Of a stretch of DNA of 64,000 bases, positions 27,924-39,466 are shown piece by piece. Under the pieces are notes generated by a model. That model ran no database searches and was not told where the DNA came from. It saw nothing but the letters and a program-made list of their open reading frames with translations. A program made the position numbers and the translations under genes. This stretch comes from Dromaius novaehollandiae (lineage: Eukaryota > Chordata > Aves > Casuariiformes > Dromaiidae), in the NCBI RefSeq assembly GCF_036370855.1, contig NC_088099.1:90211820-90275819 (forward strand), read 5' to 3'. Each line of letters starts with the position of its first letter. Positions within the stretch are counted from its first letter, which is position 1.

Positions 27924-29597
27924 CAGGGAGGAGGCAGGCAGCATTTAGGTTAATCTATGGCATGGACTTCTTCCAGATTTAAGCCAAGCATGTTTTCATT
28001 CCGACTGTTACCTGCTTAGCTTCCAGAGTCCCCACAAGGTTTTCTGTAGGGCTAGACAGGTTGCAAGTACTAAGATCATTGTAAAATATGAGTCTGTGAT
28101 TGCATTCAATGTCTTCTATGTAGCTTCTTCAGTTTCATCCAACTTTATGTCAGGCACTTGGGGCATTGTACAGAAAGACAATTTGTTACAGCATACAGCA
28201 ACAAAAGAAGGGATAAAAATGAGAACTCAGCAGTCTAGATTATGCTCTAAATGTTTTTTCTGTCACAGAAACAAAGAAGAAGGAAATACTGTTATTCTCC
28301 AGGTAGAAATGAATGCAGCTCATGACATGGACTTATCAGTGTTAAAGACTATGTGAAACCTTGATGGCATTTTTTGGAAGGACACAGGCATATGATGCTC
28401 TGGTCATACTGCCAGAAGCCAGAGATATTTCGTCACTTTTTTTCTTTTTCACTTTTTTTTTCCCCCTGTAAGGTCAAGTCTCCTGAGATTACTCTTCCAT
28501 CTGGTCGCACGGCTGTCTCATTCACTGGTTCTGCACTAAGTCTGCTGTTGGCAAACTCTAGCATGACAAATAAAACCTCTTAAGTCATCAAAGCTCCAAA
28601 CTTGCCTTCTGGTACACATAAAAAAGCAGAGATTAGTGGCAGCACCAGCTTCTGTTTTCCAAAGAGGAAAGTAGCTTGACAACAAAGCTCATTCATATCT
28701 ATCTTTAAAGATTTGGATATGCTTTGCCTTACTAAGTGATTACCGTTCCAAGCCTCTGAATATCCTGAGCTGAAAGAGTGATTAGATATTACCCTGGCTA
28801 TGCTGTTTGCTCTAATTTAGATTTATGACTATGACAGTTTAAGGAATGAATCTCTCATATCAGACGCAGAAGTATTAGTTTCCTTTTTCCTATGGAATAC
28901 AATGTCTCATACACTGGCAAAATTCCCAGCCCAGCAATATGATAGGAATAAATTATGTACGTTTACATGGCAGTTTTGTGAATTCTTAATTAAGAAATGG
29001 TAACCATCATCTGAAAGGAAGCATTTTATTTAGTGAGAAAAAGAATAAATACATTAGCCCCTATAAATTGCAAGACTTAGCAAGAATGATAGATTTATGC
29101 TTGCTTTTAATTTTCATCCATAGTGTTAAAAAAAACCCTTTAACCTTTGAGTATTGATTAGGAGCAAAGGGTGAATAAATTCTGCTTGCTTTAGAGGTAA
29201 ACCTTTCATTCTGACAATTTTAGTGCAGCATATTTAAGCTTGTTAAAAAAGAAGCAGCAGCAATATAAAGTAGCATTTCTTTACAGTAGTAGAGCAGCAG
29301 AGTTCTGGTCAGTGCAAAGGTTAAATGTTTTGTGGCCTTTTATAATTGCAGTTGTAGTGCACAGAGAATTAATTCACTCTTCTTGTAGTTCTCATGGACA
29401 GTATTTCTGATGTTTCAGAGGGAGAAGAAAAATATTTCTCTGTACTCTGCTAGTACTACAGAGTAGCATTTAATTCTCTTAAACTTGCTTTTATGTTTAC
29501 CATCATCAAAAGAAAAACTGCTTAGTTGTAGCTCACTGAAAGGATCTGTTCCAAAGTATGGAAGAAAATATATGTATCTACTAGGCATTTGCAATTT

Positions 29598-30000
29598 TAA
29601 TGCATTTTAGCTGGTGGGTATCTCCACAGAAAATTTTGGAGTACACTTGTGTGCACTCATGTGTGTATATGTGCTTATAATGTAAAGGAGGTATAAGAGA
29701 ATATAAAGAAACAAGAAGAGTATAAAGTGTTCATTATCAAGATACTACTAACAAGATGGATCTACTCAGTCATTCTATGTTGAAAACAGAAAAAATAGCT
29801 TTAACAGCTTTAACCTTTTAACAGACCTTGCTGCTGTCTCCTAGCTACCCCTTTTTATGGTCAGCCCAAGTTGCCACATGAGCGAATCTGAGTGCTTGAG
29901 AACACCAAGCAAAATCTCTGCAGAAGCTACCGAGCAGGTGCATGAAGAAGTCTGAGATGTGTTTCAGTGTGAGTAAAAAATATAAGTGGAAAATTGTTAT
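29598..30000 (+). repeat. Diverged 400-bp unit, copy A
   Basis: This roughly 403-bp unit aligns end to end with 31347-31745 (about 399 bp) in the same orientation. Collinear landmarks are TAATGC followed within ten bases by TGGTGGGTAT at the start, a TG-rich middle, GAGTATA, then GTTGAAAACAGA (the other copy has TTTTGAAAAACAGA), a CTGTCTCCTAGCTACCCC block (CTATCTCCTGTCCTCCCC in the other), and a run of A then TATAAGTGGAAA (TCTATAAATGGAAA in the other). I estimate identity at about two thirds. The near-equal lengths argue against chance. Origin is unknown: an old tandem duplication, two insertions of one repeat family, or paired LTRs of an old non-autonomous retroelement. Confidence 0.6.
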
Positions 30001-30136
30001 GTGCTGCACCAAGCTGTTGTATGTGGTCCCTTGTTACAAGTTGCTGCCCTGCCTTGTGCAGCCACAGCATGTCTCTCTTAGGACAGAGCCATAAAGGAAG
30101 ATTTTAATGAGGTTCTAAAATTTCTGTTGGAGATAG

Positions 30137-30182
30137 ATCACTGAGTCCTGTAGAGAACCATCACTCAGTCCTGTAGAGAACC
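30137..30182 (+). repeat. 23-bp tandem duplication at LTR junction
   Basis: Two adjacent 23-base copies (30137-30159 and 30160-30182) differ at one base (GAG versus CAG). Each holds 12 bases of flank and the first 11 bases of the LTR (TGTAGAGAACC). This looks like a later slippage or unequal-exchange duplication spanning the left insertion boundary. Confidence 0.85.
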
Positions 30183-30531
30183 GGTCCTAAATGCGGTTTT
30201 GTCTCGACATTGCTGCTGCTGCTGCAGAGCTGCCACTGCCAAGGCGTGTCGGGCAATGCCGCACCGGTGCCCCCGGGGAGCCGTCCACAAGGTAAACAAC
30301 CTCGTGGACCTGCATAGGGGGGAAAAAGGGCGCGAAAAGGGCAGAAGGTCGCCTCTAGGGGAACAGCCCGTCTGGCACAAACCGCACGTACTCATTTGCC
30401 ATCTGCGCATGAGCAGGAGACCGCCAGATGACCCCAGCCTGTTTCTGGAAGGTTCCGGGAGGGCGGAGTACGCATGACAGCTAATCTGCATGGGAAGTGA
30501 GGAAGCATCTCCCAGAGGCGGGGCAGGAACC

Positions 30532-30538
30532 TATAAAA
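30532..30538 (+). promoter_or_regulatory. TATA box of the LTR
   Basis: TATAAAA, preceded at about -15 by a GC-box-like GGCGGGGC and placed about 215 bp before the polyadenylation signal. It would start transcription around 30560-30570 if still active. Confidence 0.65.
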
Positions 30539-30746
30539 AACTGCAGACTGTGCGACTGCCCCCCCCGGGGGAGGGGCTTGTTTGCGACATCTGAAGATCT
30601 GGAGTGGAGTCAACGGAACATCATCGGACTTGGAGTGGTGGTAGCTAGTTTCTTTTCTCCTTTTCCAACTTCCTTTGTCTTTTCCCCTTACCCTTGTTCC
30701 CCTCTCCTCTTCGCCTTTCCCCACCTTTTCTCCCCACTCTGTTGAA

Positions 30747-30752
30747 AATAAA
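30747..30752 (+). terminator. LTR polyadenylation signal AATAAA
   Basis: Canonical hexamer following the pyrimidine-rich tract, with GT-rich sequence about 15 bases downstream (GGTTGTACG). Position fits the R/U5 border of the solo LTR. Confidence 0.7.
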
Positions 30753-30843
30753 GTTAAAAGGTTGTACGATATTTGACTGGTTTTAGGGTCTTAATCTCAT
30801 CCTTGGGATCATAACGAAACTTTCCCGATATTGGATCGGGACA

Positions 30844-31346
30844 AGTCTCCAAGCCTAGAGCCAACCCTGGGCTAGATATTCATTAGGGCAGACTAGACCA
30901 TCTGGTGTTCATTTACTTCCAAAGACTTTTTCCAAACTCACTCCTGACAATAGGTCCACACTCTCCATCTCAGCCCTGACCCTCACGTTTGGCCAAGCCA
31001 AGTGTCAGGGACTTTGTTCTGTCCAGGTACTGAATACGCCCCGGAGGAGAACCTGAACCTTGGTCCTTGGTGGCTTAGGGACATGCTTCCCAGCCCCCTA
31101 TAACTACAGCTCTGAACTCTTTTTCACTCCTGACTCTAACCCTTAGTTGACTCACAGTTCAGCCCTTTACTGTTGAAAACCATCACTGGAGAGGTTCTTT
31201 GCCTCTGTCGGTTTCCTTTGATAGCCTGTTTCCAGGCTCCATTCTAGCTATTGTCTGGACTTTATTTTTTTCTAAACTTCATCTTAGACAAACCCATGGG
31301 ACAGAGGTGTCCCCTCCGCCTCCCCGGACTAATTCAGTGGTGGCTC
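30844..31346. other. GC-richer stretch between LTR and copy B
   Basis: About 500 bases of unusually C-rich, T-rich sequence with internal echoes: TCACTCCTGAC occurs at 30938-30948 and 31124-31134, each followed by similar pyrimidine-rich text containing CAGCCCT. It may be part of an older mobile element whose ends are the two 400-bp units. A 62-codon frame at 31199-31387 has no recognisable product. Confidence 0.4.
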
Positions 31347-31745
31347 TAATGCTTTTTAGTTGGTGGGTATATCAAGAAGTTTTGTAATAGATATATGTAT
31401 GCATGTGTGTGTGCATGTATGTGCACATAACTCAATAGTGGTACAAGAAAATAGTATTACACTAAACATGAAGAGTATAGTTTATTTGTTACTGAGGCAC
31501 CTCTGACAAAATGAGACTATTTAGTTGTTATATTTTGAAAAACAGATAAAATGACCACTACTTCGAAGACTACTTTAAACCTATCTCCTGTCCTCCCCTT
31601 TTTGCCCTCAGCCTAAGTCGCTGCACACCTGTTTCTGCAAGATTGAGGAGAGCCAGTGAAGACCCCCTGAAGGCTACAAATACGGCACAACTTTGCAATG
31701 TTTAAGCATTTGAAAAAAAAATCTATAAATGGAAACATGTTAAAT
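31347..31745 (+). repeat. Diverged 400-bp unit, copy B
   Basis: Second copy of the 29598-30000 unit, offset by about 1.75 kb, same orientation; see that entry for the shared landmarks. It differs in carrying a longer TG/TA-alternating stretch at about 31391-31427. Confidence 0.6.
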
Positions 31746-34700
31746 ATTGTAAAAGGTTGGTACATGTTTCAGCTTTTTGCACTGTGCCCTGCTGCTAGCA
31801 CCTCTGGACAGAAAAAAATGATTCTTTCAAGGTTTAAAATACTTTGGTGGGGATGATCCCTGCTGTCCCCAAGGTACAAACAAGCTTTGTTGCTTGATAT
31901 TTCAGAGTATAAGCATGCTAGAATATTGCTTGGTAGGAAAAAGCAAGATGTTTGATAAGGTGAGTAGAGAAAATATTTACAATAGCACATGTAAAAGCTT
32001 GCTCTGCCTTTTAAAATTCGCTTTGCACCCTATGCACGTAAACATTATCCTAAGATTAAAGGAATGAAAGTGAGTGATCAGCAAGGTCTATGGAGGGAAA
32101 GATGTACAATTCAACATTATGTATGCAAATTACGGGAAAATTAAAGAACATCAGAAAATGATTAAGGTACTGTAAGAGCAGAGAAATGAAGAAATACTAG
32201 GGCAAGATACATTTAAAACTTTGCTAAATGGTGGTTTAGCCTGGAATATCATAGCTGTTTATGTATGAGGTGGGTGTAAATGTCAAATGAAGGGATGAGT
32301 TTGTTTTAGGAATCACACCAAAGAATATAATTAAGTGTAATGTGATAGAACTAAAGTGAAATCAGGCTCAACATTTAGGCAATTTTTTTTTTGTTGTTTG
32401 AAAGAGTTTTATACAGAAGGCACAGCATGCTAAAATAGGTAGTGAAACTTGATTCCTCAAGTTTGAAATTAGAGGAAACATTGGGAGGTAAATTTCAGGG
32501 AACTACCTCCTGTTGCAGGGGGCTAGGCTAGATTAAGACTATTCTTCTAGAGCTTTTGAACCAAAAATATTTTAGGAAATATAAAATAAAATGAATATCA
32601 GGGATGAAAACTAATGGTAAAAAGAAAGAAAAGGCCAAAGCAATGCTCATTTGCAAACTTATACTTGTTCAACAAGGGAGCATGTAGGAGAAGATGCACA
32701 GAAAACAAAACAAGCTGTCCTGTCACCTTTGAGCTGTGCTGATGAAGTAGCTGATGCTCACCATACTAACAGAGGAGTTTAATTTACTGGTGGAGTGTGA
32801 GGTGTGTTGGGCAGATGCAGGCTCTGCTTCCTGTTAGCTTGCGCTGGGCGTAGGTAGTGGCGGGAAGTTTATAAAGTCCCACCTTCCACTGCCAGAGCTG
32901 CTCTTGTGTGAAAAATGGAAAGCCTGTTCTTTCCCCTTGCTGCCCATCCCTTTAGTATTTTACTGCATGTAACAAAGATGTGTACATTCTCAGAACTGAT
33001 ACACTTGCACAAATGCATTCTTAATCCCTTGCTTTTTAGACTTACAAACAATTTTTCACTGCTGTTTCTTTTACCCCCCGTAAGTTATTTTAAAACAAAA
33101 TTTGTTTCTTTAAACAAATGTTGGCACACGTGAAAATTTTATACAAGTCCTTTACTCTAATGATTTAATGTCAGATAGCCCATACTGTTCTTCTTTATGC
33201 ATTATTGTTTTTTTCTAGATGTTTAAATTTAATAAATGAGTTTTATAACATCTCTCTAATTTTGTTCTTATTGAAAAGTGTCAATAGCATATTTCTTAAA
33301 TATGCCTGCCTGAATTTTAAATTTGTTTTTTTAATGAGCATCAAAAAAAATTTTTAACTAGGAAGTAAGATGTAACTGAGTCTTGCTGAGGTAGCAAGAG
33401 ACATTAGTTTGCTCTCTTTGCTTTTCCAAGAAAGCAAGGTTTTTGCAAACCCTTTGCTGTTGCTGTTACTGTATATTTTACTGAGATATTATACCTATCA
33501 CCCAGGAGAGTACGGGAGAATTAGCATGAAATATCAGTCTTAGTGTTAGATGAACATGGGGATTGCAAAACTCATGGTTGATGGAGTACACAAAGTTTAT
33601 CTTCATCCTTTGGTATCTGCAGTTTCACATCTAGTAGTTTATCAAACGATATGAAAAATATTTTCCATTTTTCTACTTTATTCATGTTGTGCTTCATAGA
33701 GGGACCCAGTTTTGTTCCCTTTGAATCCAGCAGAATTTTATCATTGTTCTCAAGGAGGCCTAACTAACTCTATGTCACCACTTCTGGAAAAATCTCATAA
33801 CGTTACAGAGAAGTATAGATAAGGAAAGCTATAGAAAGTACACTTAAAATTTACAGATTCAAAAAGTCGGTGAGCTTTTTATCACAAGTCTTTTGAGCAA
33901 TGCCATGTTACCAAAATAGTTTTCTTTCAAATTAGTTCCTAAACAAAAACTGTCAGCACTCTTTCTAGAATCCTCTGTCTCCTGCTTTTATGTATTTTTT
34001 ATCAGGAAAAATTAAAATGCGAATGTTCATCATTAGGCTATGTGGTGCATGATTTTAATTACCTTTGAATTACTTGGTGCTCATTCTTCCCTATTTCCTG
34101 GTAGCAGACAATTTGCCAGCTAAAAAAGTTAAATTTAAGATGATGGTATATTGCAAATGTCTTCAAAGGTTTCTGGTATAAAATTGCACCCTTTGTTTGT
34201 AATTTTCCAGGACCTGGGATCTGGTATTCCTGCAGCAGTCATTAGGCATGGGCAGGCTTGCTTCATTGATGTGCTGTGAGAAGACTGTTCAGGTTCAGAA
34301 GGAACAGAAAGGTTAGTAGAGTATCGCTTAAATGCTTCAGTGGTCTGTGACAAATCTCCAGTCATGCTCTTATCAGAGCTGAGGAATTTAATTTTTAAAA
34401 GGTCTTAAAACTGAGTATATCCTCATACTTTCCACATCTGTAGAAGCAACTGAACATACACAAAATGGTAATGCAGGTAATAGCAATCTCCTTGCTTTTA
34501 TATGGACATCATTATCATGTAGAATTAGTCTGAAGAATTCTCAGGTTCTCCTATTGAAAAAGTTTACAGTCAAGATATTCTGTCTTTGGTTGTCATGGAT
34601 GAAATTCTGTCCATAAACATTTCTGTGTGTATTCTGGGCTATGGCAGCCATGTCGGATACTGTAAATAGATAACATAAAATGAGCAATTAACATATATGC

Positions 34701-37700
34701 AAATAAGACACCAGCTGTGAAACAGACAGGAATGCATGGCCGTTTGTTATTTCAACTATCTGCACCATGGTTGTAAGTTGCTGGTTTTTTCCCCATGTTT
34801 TAACATTATTATTTTCACTGGAATTCAGGAACCAGCTCCTCATTTGCTAGTATTGGTTTTAGTACCTTCACCTCTATGCAGCTCTTTTGCTTTACAACAT
34901 CTGGTTCCAACTACACAAGCTTTCACAATGATTCTTGTGCGTTTACCAGAAATCACAAAATGATAATGAACCTGTAAGGGGTCAGAAGTAACTAGGTTCA
35001 AAAATCTGAATCTGATGTTTGGAAAAGGTGTTCCTTACTACACCTGAGGCAGTGTAACCAATCTTACGCCACTATGTGTAAAAACAAGAAGTAATGCTAA
35101 ATTAATTTTGCTTAATTTAACTAATATTAAAACCACATTGTAGACTATAGCCACTAAGTGATTGAAGTCACTGCCTAGTCTACTGCCTTCATTCACATTC
35201 GGGCCAAGTTGTATCTCTGACGTGAAAACTGAGCAAGGAACAGGTTTTCTGATCTGCTATTATTTAACAACTTTTTTGGGTGGGCAGGTTGTTCAACAGT
35301 TGTTTCAAATTGTACACAAATAAAGTGTGTCAAACAATTTCACTACGTTTGTCTTTTAAAGTGAAAGAAACAAAATACGTCGTTTGGTTATCACATCTTA
35401 ATTAAAAGATACATCAATACAGAATATGTGTTATAAAGTGGATTTGCATTTTGTGGAGAGAAGAGAGTTTAAGAAAAATGTAAATCGCAAAAGTATTTAC
35501 CTATTTCCACTGCAGCTGTAAAATGAAATCAACGTTATGTTGTAAGCTTTGTGAAATGTTTTGTTTTATTAACTGCCAAGGGTAAGTAGGTGATTACAAG
35601 AGGATTCTATCAGTTTTAAGGTCATCTCAAAGCGTTATGCACAATTACAAAAAATATAAATATCTATAGATCTTCTGTATGATTAATCCAAACCAGTTAA
35701 AGAGCATTTGTCTTTTACCGTCCTTATAAAAAAAGTATGAGTTGCCAGTTATGCAAAGATATGAATACACTCTGAAATCAATATGACCTAACACAATCAG
35801 GTCTGGAGCTGATAATTAATTTTTAATTTCTGTAAGCTCTGTCAGTATCAATGAAACAATGACAAAATGATACTAACTAGTGATCTCCCTGACCTGTTTA
35901 AAGATGTACACATCCAAATTCTCCCTTGCTCAGGAATTAAGATTGTAATTAAAGACTGGCCATCCAAAGTATTCATGTCTTATTCAGCTTCCACTGCTTT
36001 TGATGCTACCCGGAATGTGTAATTTTCTGAGATGCCTGACTGAAATTTGACATCAGTAATCTTTTGTGTATCTGTGCATAGTAGAACATAATGGAAAGCA
36101 AAACTCTGCTGAATGATCTATCTGTTTGGATGCAGCATGCACTTTTATGTAATATTAGTCATGGCTAAAATGTTAAATCTGCTTTCATTTCTAATGAGTT
36201 ACCACAAAGACTTTGGACTGAATTTTGTCATTGCATTATTGATGACAAGGAAAGGATGACAATAAATGACACCAAACCAAAACATTAAATGACTAAGCAG
36301 TGCCAGAGACCCTCATTTTTCACAAAAGCTCAAACGTGTGGAAATCCAGTTGTATGTTTGTTACAAGTAGAATCATTCTTCCTTGATTTCGAAAAGTTAT
36401 AGAGACTGAAACCAAGCTAGAGCAAAATAAAACCTCATAGCACAGAAATAAATAGACTTAATCTTTATTTACTAATTAATAACTGAGCATGAAAACAGTG
36501 AGACTAAGTAGTAAGGAAATAATTTAATATTAGAATTAAGCAAGCTACCCAATCCATGGTTTGAGTATTCTCTTAATAGTTTTACATTACAATGAATCTC
36601 AGCAGAGTAGTTTTTATTTACATTAATATAAATGAGTAGAATCAATAAATGAAAAAAACATAACTTCTGCTTGCTTAAGAGCTCATCACATGGGATAAAA
36701 ACTTGGATCTAGAAAAAGATATAAGTCTTTATTATGCCTAAATCAGCTATATAGTTTTTGAATGCTATGAGCTAATATATTTGCTTTGATTACCATTAGC
36801 CTTTTTTATGCCTTTGACTTCAAGAAAAACACATTTAAAATTATTTCAAATCATATTTTAGATCTGGTACTGCCCACAAGAAAAAAGATCTCATGAATTA
36901 AGTACTGAACACTTTGGCAGAGAAACACCTTCAGTAAGACTCTGGCTATGTTTTAAAGTACTCCTCGTTGTTTCTCACCTTCAACTTCCACAGCTTTTTA
37001 TGTCAACTCCTTCCTTATTTTGCCCCTGTAATAATTCCCTTCTCCAATGCTGTTGCTTTTAAGATTAGACATGGAAACAAATAAAAAGCTTGGCACTGAA
37101 AATAATAAAATATAAAAATGGAAATTGCAATACACTTGTAAATTTGGATTTCAGGTTGCGTTCCTTTTCCATCATGAGCAAACCCAAGACCTTGGGAGGG
37201 AAAGAAGGTTTGGAATCTGGACTTGAACATGTATTTCTGAATTCTTATCTGTCCCTCGGTATAGGGACAAGCAGCTCTTTATGAATTCCTTGTGATCTAA
37301 AAGAAGCTATCAAAAGAGACACTGACTGCATCTGTCATGGTGAGTCCAGCAAGCTGGGCACTAGGTTTAAAGACAGGAAGAAGGACTTCGTCATATGTAG
37401 ATAAAATAGAAGTCATCTCTTCTAATGTATCCATAATATTATCTAAATAACAGAGTGAGATCTTTCATTTTCAGATTTAGATCCGTCAGTACAGTGAACG
37501 TGGAATCACTCTGGAAATTTGTATTTTAAAACATATTTGAAAAGTTGATGACTAAGGATTTTATTCTTTTACAAACATTGGGGAAGTTGAATGTTTCCTA
37601 GGGCTAAATTCTACAAATCCTAGACTAACCATGTATTTAATTTAAAGTCAACAGAATTGCTTGGGCACTTAGTTTTAAGCAAATGAGGAATTCATTTATC

Positions 37701-38350
37701 TTTTCAGTCCAGCAAATACTGAAGTGCTTTTCTGACCAGCACTCACAACCTGGTATCAAATTTTTAAAGAGCAATGTGAGAAGTGCTCGGCAATTACCTA
37801 ACATCACAAAATGTAATACCTAGCCACTTAATGTGAACATAGAACAAACAGGAAAGAGAGGTAGGAGGCAAATCAGCTCATATGGGGGAAAAAAAACGAC
37901 TTCCCTCAGTAATATAAAAAACCAGGAAAGTATGTCATGCTTTTGCCTTTGATGATGTGGCTCTTGCAGTAGGTAAGATTAAGGGGCAGAGGGTGCTGAT
38001 GGCATTCAACTGGCTACAGTTCTATAATGTGATAACAGGTACTTTGAAATGGCCAGCATTTTATAGCAAAAATTGTCTTTGCTGAAGAATACAGATTTGG
38101 TTTAACCAAAGCATATCTTAAGCTTCTTAATTTCATATAAAATATTTATATATTCCTGGATGAAAGGGATAACAACAAAGCAGACTGGTTTGTTGGACAA
38201 TTGCCTGGAAGGAGGGAAATCTGGATTCCCATTCCTCATCTGAGAATTATTTAGGAAAGCAGTGACTAGATACCAAAAGATTCCAGTCCTTTGCTGTTAT
38301 TGAAAGTACAAGGAAATGATTAATGTAATTCAAAAGTTTCTTTTGAGTTA

Positions 38351-38379
38351 GATATATATATATATATAGAGAGAGAGAT
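38351..38379. repeat. (TA)n(GA)n microsatellite
   Basis: About nine TA units followed directly by five GA units. Confidence 0.85.
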
Positions 38380-39378
38380 ATTAGGGTCTTTCAAGCAGTT
38401 ATGCAAATAACTGAGCCTTATTTCTTTGCAAACTTCTTCAGTTCTTCTTCAGTCTACAGTAGTGATGATGAAGGGATATAGTTGGCCTGGTGAATTTCAG
38501 TAATGTCCGTAAATAGATTTTAATTTTGCACGTGAGCTCACCTTTAAAATTGTGAACTTTATGGTTGAAGGATTATTTTCTATACTAAAAGAAAAATTGT
38601 AAAAACTAGCAGAAAGTCCTTGAAACACATACTCAAATGAGAAACAAACATACACACCGAGCCAGAGATAGAAAGTTAGTGTTTAACACCATAAATGCAA
38701 TCTGCCATGATACTGTGGGGGTTTTTTTCCTAAGAAAATCTTCTCTGAACAAAAAGTAAGTGATTTCTAATTATTCAAATTAATGCAGGTTTTCAGAAAG
38801 CTGAGTTTGAACAGTCAAAATATTTAGTAGGGATTTTAATACAGGGAGAAGGTCAAATATATAATTTGAACTGATTTGCTGTTCACAAATAGTATCTGAC
38901 ATATAATAAGGAGATAGCATTCTGTAAAGGAGAATGCACTAATCCTTTTAAAATTAAACAAAAGCTCCCAAAACATATTTTCTTACTTATTTCTAAGAAA
39001 CAAACAAAATGTGGGAGGAAATCTAATATGTATTACGGAAGTAGTGCAGGCTTACCAATTCTCTGCCATTTTATTCCTAAATTGCTGTTCAGACTTGTGC
39101 AATATCTTCAAACACTAAGTAAAAAGGGGTGAAAAATGTGAATTCTGCAAGCCCTGTTTTCCTAAAATATCCAGGCACACTCACATATGTATGTATATGT
39201 GGTGTCTGTTTTTCACGGCAACAAAGTAACTCAGGCTATAAAAATTGTAGGTGATAAGCTATTTTTTCTGTCTTTCCTATATGGCTTTTTACATAAATAT
39301 TCAGCAAGACAGAGATGTATCCAAGCTGACCTTTAGCAAGGGCTATGTCTGCTGACAGCAGTTAATATAAATTTGCTA

Positions 39379-39466
39379 GATAATTAATGTATGTATTCAT
39401 TTGATTTTTCTGAAATTTGATGAATAATTAGTGTATGTATCAATTGATTTTTTCCTGAAATTGTAA
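39379..39466 (+). repeat. 44-bp imperfect tandem duplication
   Basis: Two adjacent 44-base units both read TAATTA(A/G)TGTATGTAT, then a TTGATTTTT block, then CTGAAATTTGA or CTGAAATTGTA. The period, from TAATTA at 39381 to TAATTA at 39425, is 44. Each unit holds a homeodomain-type core. Confidence 0.8.

Larger units (their letters stand above)
24711..29597. other. Non-coding stretch with simple repeats
   Basis: No supported gene. It holds a (TTTA)n tract at about 25657-25690, a T-rich block around 26209-26280, and a (GT)n followed by G13 at 27901-27923. A 120-codon plus frame at 25490-25852 reads straight through the (TTTA)n array and is treated as chance. A 99-codon minus frame at 26755-27054, opposite an 86-codon plus frame, lies in a slightly GC-richer patch without recognisable motifs. 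Confidence 0.55.
30172..30843 (+). mobile_element. Solo endogenous retroviral LTR
   Basis: A 672-bp element with TGT...ACA ends and likely 5-bp target-site copies (AGTCC on the left, AGTCT on the right, one mismatch). Promoter-like structure is intact: TATAAAA at 30532-30538 preceded by a GC-rich GAGGCGGGGC, then a long pyrimidine-rich tract (about 30650-30735), and AATAAA at 30747-30752 with about 90 bases of U5-like sequence after it. The span from TATA to AATAAA is about 215 bp, consistent with a normal R region. No primer-binding site and no internal gag/pol/env follow directly, and no second LTR copy is visible nearby, so it is a solo LTR formed by recombination. It is far richer in GC and CpG than its surroundings. 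The overlapping open frames of about 110 codons within it are side effects of that composition. I cannot name the family. Confidence 0.75.

Noticed and set aside
30165-30745. Overlapping frames of 82-110 codons on both strands
   Set aside because: They lie inside the GC-rich solo LTR, where stops are rare. LTRs of this type do not encode proteins.
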